A stretch of DNA of 64,000 nucleotides from Pseudomonas sp. HAR-UPW-AIA-41. Lineage in GTDB: Bacteria > Pseudomonadota > Gammaproteobacteria > Pseudomonadales > Pseudomonadaceae. Below, piece by piece: positions 20,097-30,888 of this stretch. Numbering within the stretch: the stretch's first letter is position 1; the number at the start of each line of letters is the position of its first letter. The position numbers and the translations under genes are program-made. The notes under the pieces are model-generated. The model was not told where the DNA came from and did no database searches. It worked only from the letters and a program-made list of their open reading frames with translations. The stretch spans positions 842,388 to 906,387 of the forward strand of contig NZ_NSLB01000001.1 in the NCBI RefSeq assembly GCF_002304225.1. Reading direction: 5' to 3'.

Positions 20097-20969
20097 TTAT
20101 GCCAGGCGGCGCAGTGCTTCGATGCGGTCTTCCAGTGGCGGGTGGGTCATCAGCAGGCCGGCCAGGCCGTTCTTCAGGCCGCCATTGATGCCGAAGGCAG
20201 TCATGCTGCTGGGCATATTCACCGGTACACCTTGCTCAGCGCGCAGGCGTTGCAGGGCGCCAATCATGGAGGCGGTGCTGGCCAGGCGGGCACCTGCTTC
20301 GTCGGCCTTGAATTCGCGCTTACGCGAGAACCACATGACGATGATGCTGGCCAGGATACCCAGTACCAGCTCAGCGAAGATAGTGGCGACGAAATAGCCG
20401 ATGCCCGGGCCTTCCTCGTTCTTCAGGATGACCTTGTCGACGAAGTTACCGAAGATGCGTGCGAAGAACATGACGAAGGTGTTCACCACGCCCTGAATCA
20501 GCGCCAGCGTGACCATGTCGCCATTGGCCACGTGGCCGATCTCGTGGGCCAGTACGGCTTTCACTTCGTCGGGCGAGAAGCGCTCCAACAGGCCCTGGCT
20601 GACGGCAACCAGGGCGTCGTTCTTGTTCCAGCCAGTGGCGAAGGCATTGGCCTCATAAGCCGGGAAGATGCCCACTTCGGGCATTTTGATACCGGCGTCG
20701 CGGGACAGCTCCTCGACGGTCTGCAGCAGCCACTGTTCGTGACGGGTGCGTGGCTGGCTGATGATCTCCGTGCCGGTGCTCATCTTCGCCATCCACTTGG
20801 AGATGAACAGCGAAATCAGCGAGCCGGCAAAACCGAACACGGCGCAGTAGACCAGCAGGCTGCCGTAGTTCTGACCGGTGAACCGATCAACGCCAAGTAG
20901 CTTGAGCGTGATGCTGGCGATCAGCAAAACCGCCAGGTTGGTGCCGATGAACAGGGCGATGCGCATCAT
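20097..20969 (-). CDS. htpX: Membrane zinc protease HtpX
   Basis: A 290-residue M48 metalloprotease of the inner membrane that degrades misfolded membrane proteins together with FtsH. The zinc motif H-E-I-G-H is at residues 142-146. Two N-terminal helices (about 4-24 and 36-56) and two further helices around 160-215 are visible. The third zinc ligand glutamate lies in the F-K-A-D-E-A-G segment. The gene starts with ATG-ATG; AGGAG is 16 bases upstream, so spacing is long. Its own upstream gap of 90 bases probably carries a stress promoter. Confidence 0.95.
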   Translation of the reverse strand: MMRIALFIGTNLAVLLIASITLKLLGVDRFTGQNYGSLLVYCAVFGFAGSLISLFISKWMAKMSTGTEIISQPRTRHEQWLLQTVEELSRDAGIKMPEVGIFPAYEANAFATGWNKNDALVAVSQGLLERFSPDEVKAVLAHEIGHVANGDMVTLALIQGVVNTFVMFFARIFGNFVDKVILKNEEGPGIGYFVATIFAELVLGILASIIVMWFSRKREFKADEAGARLASTASMIGALQRLRAEQGVPVNMPSSMTAFGINGGLKNGLAGLLMTHPPLEDRIEALRRLA

Positions 20970-21059
20970 GGTTGGGTCAAACTCCTAACTGCAGAAAACG
21001 GAATAGTCATGGGCGTGTATATAAGGGCGGTAGCGCCAGGGCTTCAAGCGCAGACTATT

Positions 21060-21521
21060 TCAAGCTATGTCGCTGGCTGGGGCGCGCTGATCCAGTACCA
21101 GGCGGGTCAGGCGCGCGACCTGTTCGCTGTCGCGGTTGTGCAAGGCCTGGCGCAGTTGGTGGGCAAGGGTGCCTTGCTGCCGGCGAATGCTGGGGGTGAG
21201 GCTGGCATCGCTGACCAGCGTGGGGATGTAGCGGGTCAGGCGGACGAAGCCTTTTTCAGTCAGGGTGGCCTGATCCAGCGCTTCGTAATGAATGGTGCTC
21301 TCGTAGCGCAGATAACCTTCGTCGGCCAGCCACAGCAGGGCGCCCAGACAGCTCTGATGGCGCTTGCTGGGCAGACCGAATTCATCGGGCTCCTCGCGGC
21401 CGATCAGGTCTTCAATGTACAGGGCTACCTTGCGCGGGAATGCCAGGTACAGGTTGAGCAGCCCGGCCGCGCAATCGTGGTAGAAGTCATCAATCTGCAG
21501 ATCCATCGCGGCAGTACTCAA
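21060..21521 (-). CDS. Conserved hypothetical protein
   Basis: A 153-residue soluble protein that I cannot assign to a characterised family. It is mixed helical, with the conserved-looking start D-F-Y-H-D-C-A-A-G-L-L-N-L-Y-L-A-F-P-R and a middle that looks like a winged-helix or DNA-binding fold (W-L-A-D-E-G-Y-L-R-Y-E, then L-T-E-K-G), resembling the end of MarR-like domains. It overlaps the upstream SDR gene by four bases, so the two are translationally coupled. A similar gene lies between htpX and alaA in other pseudomonads. Confidence 0.72.
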   Translation of the reverse strand: MSTAAMDLQIDDFYHDCAAGLLNLYLAFPRKVALYIEDLIGREEPDEFGLPSKRHQSCLGALLWLADEGYLRYESTIHYEALDQATLTEKGFVRLTRYIPTLVSDASLTPSIRRQQGTLAHQLRQALHNRDSEQVARLTRLVLDQRAPASDIA

Positions 21522-22261
21522 AAGCGGGCCAGCCAGGCGCTGGGCAGATAAGGCAGCAGGCGCCCGAGCAGAGCCCAGGGCCAGCCGGGGACATAGGCGC
21601 TGCGGCTGTGACGGTCGATATGCCCGGCGATCAGGCGTGCACCGCGCTCGGCGCTGATCAGGAAGGGGCGCTTGGCCATATCCTGGTTCAGTGGCGTGTC
21701 GATAAAGCCCGGCAGCAGCAGGGTGGTATCGATCGGCTTGCCATGAAATTCGGCGGCCAGTGACTCCATGTAGGCGATCAGTCCGGCCTTGCTCGCCGAA
21801 TAGCCCAGGCTGCGTGGCAGTCCGCGCTTGCCTGCTACCGAAGCGATGGCGACCAAGTGGCCGTGACCCTGCTGGCGGAACAGTACGGCGGCGGCCTCCA
21901 GGCAGGCGATGGCTCCCAGCAGATTGGTTTCCAGCGTCTGGCGAATGCGCTCGAAGTGTCCGCCGCCGGCCTTGCCGGCGAGGGCGATGCCGGCATTGGC
22001 AATAATGCCGTCTAGGCCGCCGAGGGCATTGGCAGCCAGGCCGACAATGTCGGCGCAGGCCGCGTAGTCGGTGACATCCAGCGCCAGCACCACGACCTTG
22101 CAGCCGTGGCGGGACTGCAGTTCGCTGGCCAGTGCCTGCAGGCTGTCGGTGCGCCGCGCCGCCAGGGCCAGGTCATAGCCCCTGCCGGCCAGCTCATGAG
22201 CCAGCTGTGCGCCGATGCCGGAGCTGGCACCGGTCAGCAGGTAACGCTTGGCCCTGTCCAT
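21518..22261 (-). CDS. Short-chain dehydrogenase/reductase
   Basis: A 247-residue SDR of the classical type. The cofactor motif T-G-A-S-S-G-I-G is at residues 10-17, N-A-G near 90, and the active-site Y-S-A-S-K about residues 154-158. The C-terminus is hydrophobic and resembles membrane-associated SDRs acting on lipids. The substrate is unknown. It lies 12 bases downstream of alaA and overlaps the next hypothetical gene by four bases, so the three genes form an operon. Confidence 0.88.
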   Translation of the reverse strand: MDRAKRYLLTGASSGIGAQLAHELAGRGYDLALAARRTDSLQALASELQSRHGCKVVVLALDVTDYAACADIVGLAANALGGLDGIIANAGIALAGKAGGGHFERIRQTLETNLLGAIACLEAAAVLFRQQGHGHLVAIASVAGKRGLPRSLGYSASKAGLIAYMESLAAEFHGKPIDTTLLLPGFIDTPLNQDMAKRPFLISAERGARLIAGHIDRHSRSAYVPGWPWALLGRLLPYLPSAWLARF

Positions 22262-22273
22262 GGCGATGGCCTC

Positions 22274-23485
22274 TTACTGGCGGTAGGACTTGAGGAAATG
22301 GCCGATGCGGCCGATCGCCTGCTCGAGGTCATCCACGCGGGGCAGGGTGACGACGCGGAAGTGATCCGGCCATGGCCAGTTGAAGGCTGTCCCCTGGACG
22401 ATCAGCAGCTTCTCGGAGAGCAGCAGGTCGAGAACGAATTTCTCGTCGTTGTGGATCGGGCAGACCTTGGGGTCGATCTTCGGGAAGGCGTACAGCGCGC
22501 CCATGGGCTTGACGCAACTGACTCCGGGAATGTCGTTGAGCAGCTCCCAGGCGCGGTTGCGCTGTTCCAGCAGGCGGCCGTTGGGCAGCACCAGGTCGTT
22601 GATGCTCTGGTAGCCGCCGAGGGCGGTCTGGATGGCATGCTGGCTTGGCACGTTGGCGCACAGGCGCATGTTGGCGAGCATATCGATGCCTTCGATATAG
22701 CTCTGTGCTTTGTGCTTGGGGCCGGAAATGGCCACCCAGCCGGAGCGGAAACCGGCGACCCGGTAGGACTTGGACAGACCGTTGAAGGTCAGGCACAGCA
22801 CGTCCGGAGCCAGCGAAGCGGTGCAGATGTGCACGGCGTCGTCATAGAGAATCTTGTCGTAGATCTCGTCGGAGAACAGCACCAGATTGTGTTGGCGGGC
22901 CAGTTCGACGATGTCCAGCAGGACTTCCTTGGAGTACACCGCGCCGGTGGGGTTGTTCGGATTGATCAGCACCAGTGCCTTGGTGTTCGGCGTGATCTTG
23001 GCGCGCATGTCGGCGATATCGGGGAACCAGCCGGCCTGCTCATCGCACAGATAATGCACCGGCTTGCCGCCGGCCAGTGCCACGGAGGCTGTCCACAGCG
23101 GGTAGTCGGGGGCCGGGATCAGCACCTCGTCACCGTTGTTGAGCAGCGCCTGCATGGCCATCACGATCAGCTCGGATACGCCGTTGCCGAGGTAGATGTC
23201 CTCGATGCCGACGCCTTCGACCTGTTTCTGCTGGTAGTACTGCATCACCGCCTTGCGCGCGCTGAACAGGCCTTTGGAGTCACTGTAGCCCTGAGCGGTA
23301 GGCAGATTGCGGATCACGTCCTGGAGGATTTCCTCCGGGGCTTCGAAACCGAACGGCGCCGGGTTGCCGATATTCAGCTTGAGGATGCGTTGGCCTTCCT
23401 CTTCCAGGCGTTTGGCGTGCTTGAGCACCGGCCCGCGAATGTCATAGCAGACGTTGGCGAGCTTGTTCGATTTGCTGACCTGCAT
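22274..23485 (-). CDS. alaA: Alanine-type PLP aminotransferase (AlaA/YfbQ)
   Basis: A 403-residue class I aminotransferase very close to E. coli AlaA, which makes alanine from pyruvate and glutamate. It shares the stretches L-A-N-V-C-Y-D-I-R-G-P-V-L-K, L-N-I-G-N-P-A-P-F-G-F and N-P-N-N-P-T-G-A-V-Y. The PLP lysine is in G-L-S-K-S-Y-R-V-A-G-F. The ATG at 23485 matches the family N-terminus; a TTG six codons upstream lacks a ribosome binding site. It is divergent from msrB. Confidence 0.93.
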   Translation of the reverse strand: MQVSKSNKLANVCYDIRGPVLKHAKRLEEEGQRILKLNIGNPAPFGFEAPEEILQDVIRNLPTAQGYSDSKGLFSARKAVMQYYQQKQVEGVGIEDIYLGNGVSELIVMAMQALLNNGDEVLIPAPDYPLWTASVALAGGKPVHYLCDEQAGWFPDIADMRAKITPNTKALVLINPNNPTGAVYSKEVLLDIVELARQHNLVLFSDEIYDKILYDDAVHICTASLAPDVLCLTFNGLSKSYRVAGFRSGWVAISGPKHKAQSYIEGIDMLANMRLCANVPSQHAIQTALGGYQSINDLVLPNGRLLEQRNRAWELLNDIPGVSCVKPMGALYAFPKIDPKVCPIHNDEKFVLDLLLSEKLLIVQGTAFNWPWPDHFRVVTLPRVDDLEQAIGRIGHFLKSYRQ

Positions 23486-23664
23486 GATCCTGTTATATCC
23501 CAAGGTGAGTCGCCGCTAATTTCGGCGAACTGCATGAATCCATGCACCCTGGCTGCCCCGTTTGCAGCAACCAGACGGGCGGTGAAAAAGAGCCCGCATG
23601 ATACGTGTGGGGGCAGGCAGGGAAAAGGTACGCGGCGGCATTTTTCGGCAGTGGAGGTGTGATT

Positions 23665-24060
23665 GTGGAAAAACTGGATAAACCGCTTGAAAGCTGGCGC
23701 GAGGAACTCTCTCCCGCTCAGTTTCAGGTCTGTCGGCTCAAGGGCACCGAGCATCCGTTCAGTGGTGAGTATTACGCCACCAAGACGCCGGGGACCTATC
23801 ACTGTTCCTGCTGCGGGGCGGCCTTGTTTGATTCGGAAGCCAAGTACGATTCAGGCAGTGGCTGGCCAAGCTATTTCCAGCCGGTCAGTGCCACCGCGAT
23901 CAGTGAGAAAGAAGACAACAGCCATGGCATGCAGCGCATCGAGGTGCTTTGCGCCCGCTGCGATGCTCACCTCGGCCACGTCTTTCCCGATGGTCCGCGG
24001 CCTACTGGTTTACGTTACTGCATCAACTCGGTAGCGCTGAAGCTAAAACCGCGCGCATAG
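23665..24060 (+). CDS. msrB: Peptide methionine-(R)-S-oxide reductase MsrB
   Basis: A 131-residue repair enzyme reducing the R form of methionine sulfoxide. Zinc is bound by Cys47, Cys50, Cys96 and Cys99, and the catalytic residue is Cys119 in R-Y-C-I-N-S. G-W-P-S-Y-F is the substrate pocket. The GTG at 23665 has GGAGG seven bases upstream; an upstream GTG at 23659 is too close to that site. It opens an oxidative-stress group with gpx and ospR. Confidence 0.95.
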   Translation: MEKLDKPLESWREELSPAQFQVCRLKGTEHPFSGEYYATKTPGTYHCSCCGAALFDSEAKYDSGSGWPSYFQPVSATAISEKEDNSHGMQRIEVLCARCDAHLGHVFPDGPRPTGLRYCINSVALKLKPRA

Positions 24061-24086
24061 GTGTTTTCAGGGTGGTAACGATATTT

Positions 24087-24120
24087 TGTGCAATTAAGTT
24101 GTGCGCAATCTAATTGCACA
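24087..24120 (+). promoter_or_regulatory. Palindromic operator upstream of gpx, probable OspR site
   Basis: A perfect 10-bp inverted repeat TGTGCAATTA (24087-24096) and TAATTGCACA (24111-24120) flanks an inner TTGTGCGCAA. It lies 43 bases before the gpx GTG. OhrR/OspR-type MarR repressors bind such AT-rich TTGNNNNAA-like palindromes. OspR is encoded two genes downstream and is known in P. aeruginosa to repress gpx. Confidence 0.72.
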
Positions 24121-24162
24121 TTAAAGTCGCGCCATCCCATTCTGCACACAGAGGGCTCCGCC

Positions 24163-24648
24163 GTGACCGATAAATTGCTCGATATTCCTTGCACCACCAT
24201 CAAGGGTGAACAGAAGACGCTGGCCGACTTTGGTGGCAAGGCCATGCTGGTGGTCAATACCGCCAGCAAGTGCGGCTTTACCCCGCAGTACAAGGGGCTT
24301 GAATCCCTGTGGCAGAACTACAAGGACAAGGGGCTGGTGGTGCTGGGCTTTCCCTGCAACCAGTTTGGCAAGCAGGAACCGGGTAACGAAGGGGCGATCT
24401 CCGAGTTCTGTGAGCTGAACTTCGGCGTCAGCTTCCCGCTGTTCAAGAAGATCGACGTCAATGGCAGTGACGCCCATCCGCTGTTTGTGCAGCTCAAACA
24501 GCGCGCGCCGGGCCTGCTGGGTAGTCAGGGTATCAAGTGGAACTTCACCAAGTTCCTGATCGGCGCCGATGGCAAGGTGGTCAAGCGTTTTGCTCCGACC
24601 ACCAAGCCGGAAGAGCTGACTGCCGAGATCGAAGCGCTGCTCAAATGA
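24163..24648 (+). CDS. gpx: Glutathione peroxidase family protein (thioredoxin-dependent type)
   Basis: A 161-residue peroxidase. The peroxidatic Cys37 lies in V-N-T-A-S-K-C-G-F-T; Gln in C-N-Q-F-G-K-Q-E-P and Trp in K-W-N-F-T-K-F-L complete the catalytic set. It has cysteine rather than selenocysteine, and an additional cysteine near residue 85 (E-F-C-E-L-N) fits a thioredoxin-linked cycle. The GTG at 24163 follows GAGGGCTCC; the frame extends upstream through the operator without homology. The stop overlaps the ospR ATG. Confidence 0.93.
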   Translation: MTDKLLDIPCTTIKGEQKTLADFGGKAMLVVNTASKCGFTPQYKGLESLWQNYKDKGLVVLGFPCNQFGKQEPGNEGAISEFCELNFGVSFPLFKKIDVNGSDAHPLFVQLKQRAPGLLGSQGIKWNFTKFLIGADGKVVKRFAPTTKPEELTAEIEALLK

Positions 24649-25098
24649 GTCAGGTGCTGGATCCGCAGCTGCAGCTGGACCACCAGCTGTGCTTCAAGCT
24701 GTATGCAGCTTCCCGGGCCATCATTCGCGGCTACCGACCGATGCTGGATGCGCTGGGGCTGACCTATCCGCAGTACCTCGCGATGCTGGTGCTGTGGGAG
24801 TGGCATCAGCAGCCACCGGCACAGGCGACCGTCAAGGCACTGGGCGAGCGCCTGATGCTGGACTCCGGGACTCTGACGCCCCTGCTCAAGCGGCTGCAGC
24901 AGCAGGGGCTGCTGTTGCGTCAGCGTTCGCAGGCCGATGAGCGCGAAGTATCTCTGCAGCTCACACCGACGGGCGTGCAGCTGCGCGAGCAGGTATTGCC
25001 GCTGCGTCAGCAGTTGATCGAGAGTGCCGGGCTGGATGGGGAGGAGCCTTCTGCCCTGCGCGAGCAGCTCGATCAGTTGCTTGGGCAGTTTCTCCAGC

Positions 25099-25118
<20 letters not shown>
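24645..25118 (+). CDS. ospR: MarR-family peroxide sensor OspR/OhrR
   Basis: A 157-residue winged-helix repressor. The redox-sensing cysteine is Cys16 in D-H-Q-L-C-F-K-L-Y-A-A-S-R, the OhrR/OspR signature; oxidation releases DNA. The DNA-binding wing contains L-D-S-G-T-L-T-P-L-L-K-R-L and the D-E-R-E-V-S turn. It starts inside the gpx stop codon (ATGA), so repressor and peroxidase are co-produced and probably autoregulated through the palindrome at 24087-24120. Its 3' end overlaps the convergent sagS-like gene by 20 bases. Confidence 0.92.
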
Positions 25119-27423
<2,305 letters not shown>

Positions 27424-27512
27424 GGTGCCTTGAGAGAATGCTGGTAAAGCATAGCCGATCGTTGCTGCTGAACGGCAGCGAGTCTGTCACGCCATTCGAG
27501 TGAGAGAGTGAA

Positions 27513-28397
27513 ATGGACGAATCATTGGGGCCGCTGCTGACACGTGCTGAAAGTTTGCTGGCGCGCCTTGAAAACTGGCTGCCGCCAGCGCCTACGAGTA
27601 TCGACTGGCAGCAGTGCTTGGCGGCACGCTGGCAGCGAGACGGGCGACACGGCCACCTGCAGGCGCTGCAGGTGAATCTGCAGCTGCGTCTTGATGATCT
27701 GTGCGGGGTCGAGCGTCAGGTGGCGCAGTTGGCAGGCAATACCCGGCAGTTTCTGCGGGGGGGGCCAGCCAACCATGCCTTGCTTTGGGGTGCGCGTGGC
27801 ACGGGCAAGTCGTCGCTGGTCAGGGCGCTGCTGGCTGAGTACGCCGGGCAGGGGCTGCGCCTGATCGAGATCGAGCGTGATCATCTGGCCGATCTGCCGC
27901 GGATAGTGGAGGGGCTGGCCGGCCTGCCGCAGCGTTTTGTGCTGTTCTGCGATGATCTGTCGTTTGAAGCGGGCGAGGGTGACTACCGGCAGCTCAAGAG
28001 TGTGCTGGATGGCTCGCTGGAGCAGGCGCCGGACAACGTTCTGCTGTATGCCACCTCAAACCGCCGGCACCTTCTGCCGGAGAGGCAGAGCGACAATCAG
28101 CACTGGCAGACCGTGGAGGGTGAGGTGCACCCCAGCGAGGCGGTAGAGGATAAGGTGGCTCTGTCGGACCGCTTCGGCCTGTGGCTGTCCTTCTACCCCT
28201 TTACCCAGGATCAGTACCTGACGGTGGTGCGCCATTGGTTGCAGCATTACGCGTCGGCTGCCGGTCTGACCTGGGAGTGGGGACGTGCGCTGGAGCTGGA
28301 AGCCATCCGCTGGGCTGGCGGGCGCGGTAACCGTAATGGGCGTTGCGCCAGCCAGTTCGCCAGAAGCTGGGTAGGGCGGGCGTTGCTGGAGCAGTAA
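27513..28397 (+). CDS. DUF815 family AAA ATPase
   Basis: A 294-residue P-loop ATPase of the DUF815 family. Walker A is W-G-A-R-G-T-G-K-S-S-L (about residues 91-101) and Walker B is F-V-L-F-C-D-D-L-S-F (about 145-154). A sensor-1 type segment Y-A-T-S-N-R-R-H-L follows, and the C-terminal helical lid contains W-A-G-G-R-G-N-R-N-G-R. The cellular role is not established. It is divergent from the sagS-like kinase and convergent with a glutathione transferase gene. Confidence 0.88.
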   Translation: MDESLGPLLTRAESLLARLENWLPPAPTSIDWQQCLAARWQRDGRHGHLQALQVNLQLRLDDLCGVERQVAQLAGNTRQFLRGGPANHALLWGARGTGKSSLVRALLAEYAGQGLRLIEIERDHLADLPRIVEGLAGLPQRFVLFCDDLSFEAGEGDYRQLKSVLDGSLEQAPDNVLLYATSNRRHLLPERQSDNQHWQTVEGEVHPSEAVEDKVALSDRFGLWLSFYPFTQDQYLTVVRHWLQHYASAAGLTWEWGRALELEAIRWAGGRGNRNGRCASQFARSWVGRALLEQ

Positions 28398-28433
28398 TAA
28401 CGTGGGTTGGTGGGGACTTTTGTCCCCGTCGAT

Positions 28434-29096
28434 TCACGCCTTGCCGCTGAGCTTGGCCACGGTGCGCTGCTCGCCCGGCAGCACGCTTTGCAGGCTCGCG
28501 CGAGCTTTCATGCGTGCGTAATGCGCGGCCAGCATGGGCCAGCGATTGGCATCGAGCTGCTCGCCGCCATGTTCCATGTTGACCAGTTGGCAGGCCAGGG
28601 CCAGGTCGGCCATGCTCAGTTGCCCGCCGACAAAGTACTCCTTGTTACCCAATTGCTGCTCCAGGTAATCGAAGTGGGGTGGTAGCTTGTCGTTGAGCGC
28701 CGTTGCAATATTGGCTTCGTCACTGCTCTTGCCCATGGTGGGCTTGAGTACGCGGTTGCGAAAGACCGTGAAGGTGCACAGCGGCGCCAGCTCGTAGTCC
28801 GCATATTTTTCCAGCCAGCGAATCTGTGCCCGGTGCGCTGGCTCGCGGCCATACAGAGTCGTCTGTTCCGGGTGCTTTTCCTCAAGGTACTGGCAGATCA
28901 CGCTGGAGTCAGCCAGGGTCAGATCGCCGTCTCGCAGCGCCGGGATGCGCCCCAGTGGATTGATTTCGCGGTACCAGTCGGGTTGGCCGAAGGGTGTGAC
29001 GATTTCCAACTGGTAGGGCAAATCCTTTTCCAGCAGGCACAGACGGACCTTGCGTACAAACGGCGAGAGCGGGGCTCCGTAGACGATCAGGCTCAT
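28434..29096 (-). CDS. Glutathione S-transferase family protein
   Basis: A 220-residue protein with an N-terminal thioredoxin-like domain (about 1-80) and an all-helical C-terminal domain. Seen: V-Y-G-A-P-L-S-P-F-V-R-K-V-R, with Ser near residue 12 as probable catalytic residue, the cis-proline segment G-R-I-P-A-L and the D-S-S-V-I-C-Q-Y-L glutathione-binding motif. The substrate is unknown. It lies 20 bases downstream of a small membrane-anchored protein gene and is probably co-transcribed with it. Confidence 0.9.
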   Translation of the reverse strand: MSLIVYGAPLSPFVRKVRLCLLEKDLPYQLEIVTPFGQPDWYREINPLGRIPALRDGDLTLADSSVICQYLEEKHPEQTTLYGREPAHRAQIRWLEKYADYELAPLCTFTVFRNRVLKPTMGKSSDEANIATALNDKLPPHFDYLEQQLGNKEYFVGGQLSMADLALACQLVNMEHGGEQLDANRWPMLAAHYARMKARASLQSVLPGEQRTVAKLSGKA

Positions 29097-29116
29097 GCAG
29101 GTTTCCTTGGTGACAA

Positions 29117-29887
29117 TCAGTCGTAAATGTTTTTCTTTTTCCAGGTGTCTTCTTCGTCCAGCGTCTTGAGGCCTTCACCCAGTTCGCTAGGCTCGTCGAT
29201 AACGGGCTGAGCCGTTTCCAAGACCATCGCATTTGCGCGTGCCAGCTGTGTTTCCAGCTGTTTGAGTTGCTGCTCGTAGCGTTTGATATCCGGTTGCTTG
29301 CGCAGATATTGCACGCCGCGTTCAAAGGCCAGCCGAGCTTGGCGTGCCTGGCCTTGCTGCAGGTTCTGCTGACCCTGATTGTTGAAGAACTCACAGTGCA
29401 GCATGACCAGCATGTGGCGGATCTCTCCAACCCACTGTTTGGCTTCTTGCGGCGGGAGCAGTGCTTCTTGCTGCGCATGACTGAGAATGGCGTGTAGTGC
29501 CTCGAGCTGAAAGCGCACTTCCTTAGCCTGTGCTTCGTTCAGTACCGGTTGAGCTGTATTCCGAATCGGTACTGCTTCGCCCATGGCGATCTGAGTTCGC
29601 AGATCCTGAATACGCCCATTGAGCTGAGGGTTGCTGCTATCGACCTTGTTTAGGTTGATAGAAAGTTGCATTTCCAGGCGGTTGAGCAGTTGCTTGAGCG
29701 CGGGAGTCATGAACTGCCCGGGCATGCCTTCGGACAAGTTACTGCAGCGACGGATGCGATCTGTCAGCTCGGCCTTCTGCCGGGCCCGCTCCAGTTTTCC
29801 GGCTTCCAGGCTGTGATTGATGAAGGCAATCAAACCGAGGACAACAATACCGGCAACAATGAGTACGGTTATCAGAAGAGGTGACAC
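29117..29887 (-). CDS. Membrane-anchored coiled-coil protein of unknown function
   Basis: A 256-residue protein with one N-terminal transmembrane helix (about residues 4-24, L-L-I-T-V-L-I-V-A-G-I-V-V-L-G-L) followed by a mostly helical, glutamine-rich cytoplasmic part likely to form coiled coils. The region from about 150 (Q-G-Q-Q-N-L-Q-Q-G-Q-A-R-Q-A-R-L-A-F-E-R-G) looks like a single TPR-type repeat. I do not recognise a named family. The start is a GTG with GGGAG upstream. A similar gene precedes the tRNA-Glu/tRNA-Gly pair in other pseudomonads. Confidence 0.75.
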   Translation of the reverse strand: MSPLLITVLIVAGIVVLGLIAFINHSLEAGKLERARQKAELTDRIRRCSNLSEGMPGQFMTPALKQLLNRLEMQLSINLNKVDSSNPQLNGRIQDLRTQIAMGEAVPIRNTAQPVLNEAQAKEVRFQLEALHAILSHAQQEALLPPQEAKQWVGEIRHMLVMLHCEFFNNQGQQNLQQGQARQARLAFERGVQYLRKQPDIKRYEQQLKQLETQLARANAMVLETAQPVIDEPSELGEGLKTLDEEDTWKKKNIYD

Positions 29888-29980
29888 CAGGCTTGCTCCC
29901 GCGCTTTTGTGTTTCTCCGGAGTGTAGTGTGTTGTCTTTCAGGCTCATAGGCCCGGCCGCGATAAACGATGGAAGTCGTT

Positions 29981-30035
29981 GATTTAAAAAAATTTTGGAT
30001 TAGGGGTTGACGACCTTTTGAGGCATCCATAGAAT
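29981..30035 (+). promoter_or_regulatory. Promoter with UP element for tRNA-Glu/tRNA-Gly
   Basis: TTGACG (30007-30012), 17-bp spacer, TAGAAT (30030-30035), preceded by an AT-rich tract at 29981-30000 like an UP element and followed by the GC-rich discriminator GCGCGCC typical of stringently controlled stable RNA promoters. Confidence 0.82.
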
Positions 30036-30109
30036 GCGCGCCACTCCCGCAGCGAACTTCACGAAGCCAGCTGAGGGAGCCGGAAAAGCTGTTGTAAGTT
30101 CCGGGCCGC

Positions 30110-30185
30110 GTCCCCTTCGTCTAGTGGCCTAGGACACCGCCCTTTCACGGCGGTAACAGGGGTTCGAGTCCCCTAGGGGACGCCA
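30110..30185 (+). tRNA. tRNA-Glu (anticodon TTC)
   Basis: A 76-base cloverleaf including encoded CCA. The anticodon stem CCGCC/GGCGG encloses the loop CTTTCAC with TTC at 30144-30146. GGTTCGAGTCC is the T arm. It forms one transcript with tRNA-Gly four bases downstream. Confidence 0.97.
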
Positions 30186-30189
30186 GTTT

Positions 30190-30265
<76 letters not shown>

Positions 30266-30270
30266 AATTC

Positions 30271-30303
30271 ACAAAAACGCCGCTCATTGAGCGGCGTTTT
30301 TGT
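30271..30303 (+). terminator. Terminator of the tRNA operon
   Basis: ACAAAAACGCCGCTCA (30271-30286) pairs with TGAGCGGCGTTTTTGT (30288-30303), a long perfect stem with a T-run. Confidence 0.92.
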
Positions 30304-30326
30304 TTGTCCGTGAAAAACTCAAGGCC

Positions 30327-30351
30327 TAAAAAAGCCCGCAGGGTGCGGGCT
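30327..30351 (-). terminator. Terminator of the PA2817-family gene
   Basis: On the minus strand AGCCCGCA, CCC loop, TGCGGGCT is followed by TTTTTT (30332-30327), 17 bases after the stop of the gene at 30368-30778. Confidence 0.88.
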
Positions 30352-30367
30352 CTTGGGAAGCGACTGA

Positions 30368-30778
30368 TCAGTGCTTGGGGCTTTGCTCCGGCATGGCCAG
30401 CAATTGCTTCTCCTGCGCCCAGTCGAAGGGCTCGCCGGCTTCGGCGGCGGCATAGCGGCGCTCATCCAGCTGCTGGTACAGCTCGATTTCTTCGTCCGGC
30501 ATGAAGTGCAGGCAGTCTCCACCGAAGAACCACAACAGATCACGCGGCACCAGGTGGGCGATCTGCGGGTAGCGGTGGAAAATCTGGCGAATCAGGTCCT
30601 GGCCGAGGTAAAGGCTGTTTTCCATGTCGCGCGGCAGTTCGCTGAGCAGCTCGTCATAGCGCTCGAGAAACAGGGCATGGGTGTCGTCGGCGACCTGTTC
30701 GGCTTCGCCCAGGGCTTGCAGGATGCCACGCAGGTGGGCGAGCAGGGCCAGGTGGTAATTGAGGTGGGCGTTGGCCAT
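30368..30778 (-). CDS. PA2817-family conserved hypothetical protein
   Basis: A 136-residue acidic helical protein resembling the Pseudomonas PA2817 family, for which no function is known. The central part (L-F-L-E-R-Y-D-E-L-L-S-E-L, L-V-P-R-D-L-L-W-F-F-G-G-D-C-L-H-F-M-P-D-E-E) is the distinctive segment. There are no signal peptide, transmembrane helix or metal motifs. It is divergent from the transglutaminase-like gene. Confidence 0.78.
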   Translation of the reverse strand: MANAHLNYHLALLAHLRGILQALGEAEQVADDTHALFLERYDELLSELPRDMENSLYLGQDLIRQIFHRYPQIAHLVPRDLLWFFGGDCLHFMPDEEIELYQQLDERRYAAAEAGEPFDWAQEKQLLAMPEQSPKH

Positions 30779-30888
30779 GACGGGGCTCCGGGCTGAAAAC
30801 GGTGGCGGAGTATACCTGCCATCTGGCCGGTATGCCTGCTGGTCTGGCTATCGCTCCGGCATAGACTGGTCGCACGGAGGACGCCTGC

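Noticed and set aside
22106..23662. 518-codon frame opposite alaA and the SDR gene
   Set aside because: It spans two minus-strand genes with clear catalytic motifs, so it is an antisense shadow.
28413..28428. GGGGAC/GTCCCC hairpin between the DUF815 and GST genes
   Set aside because: No T-run on either strand and a short stem; may be a weak terminator but not supportable.
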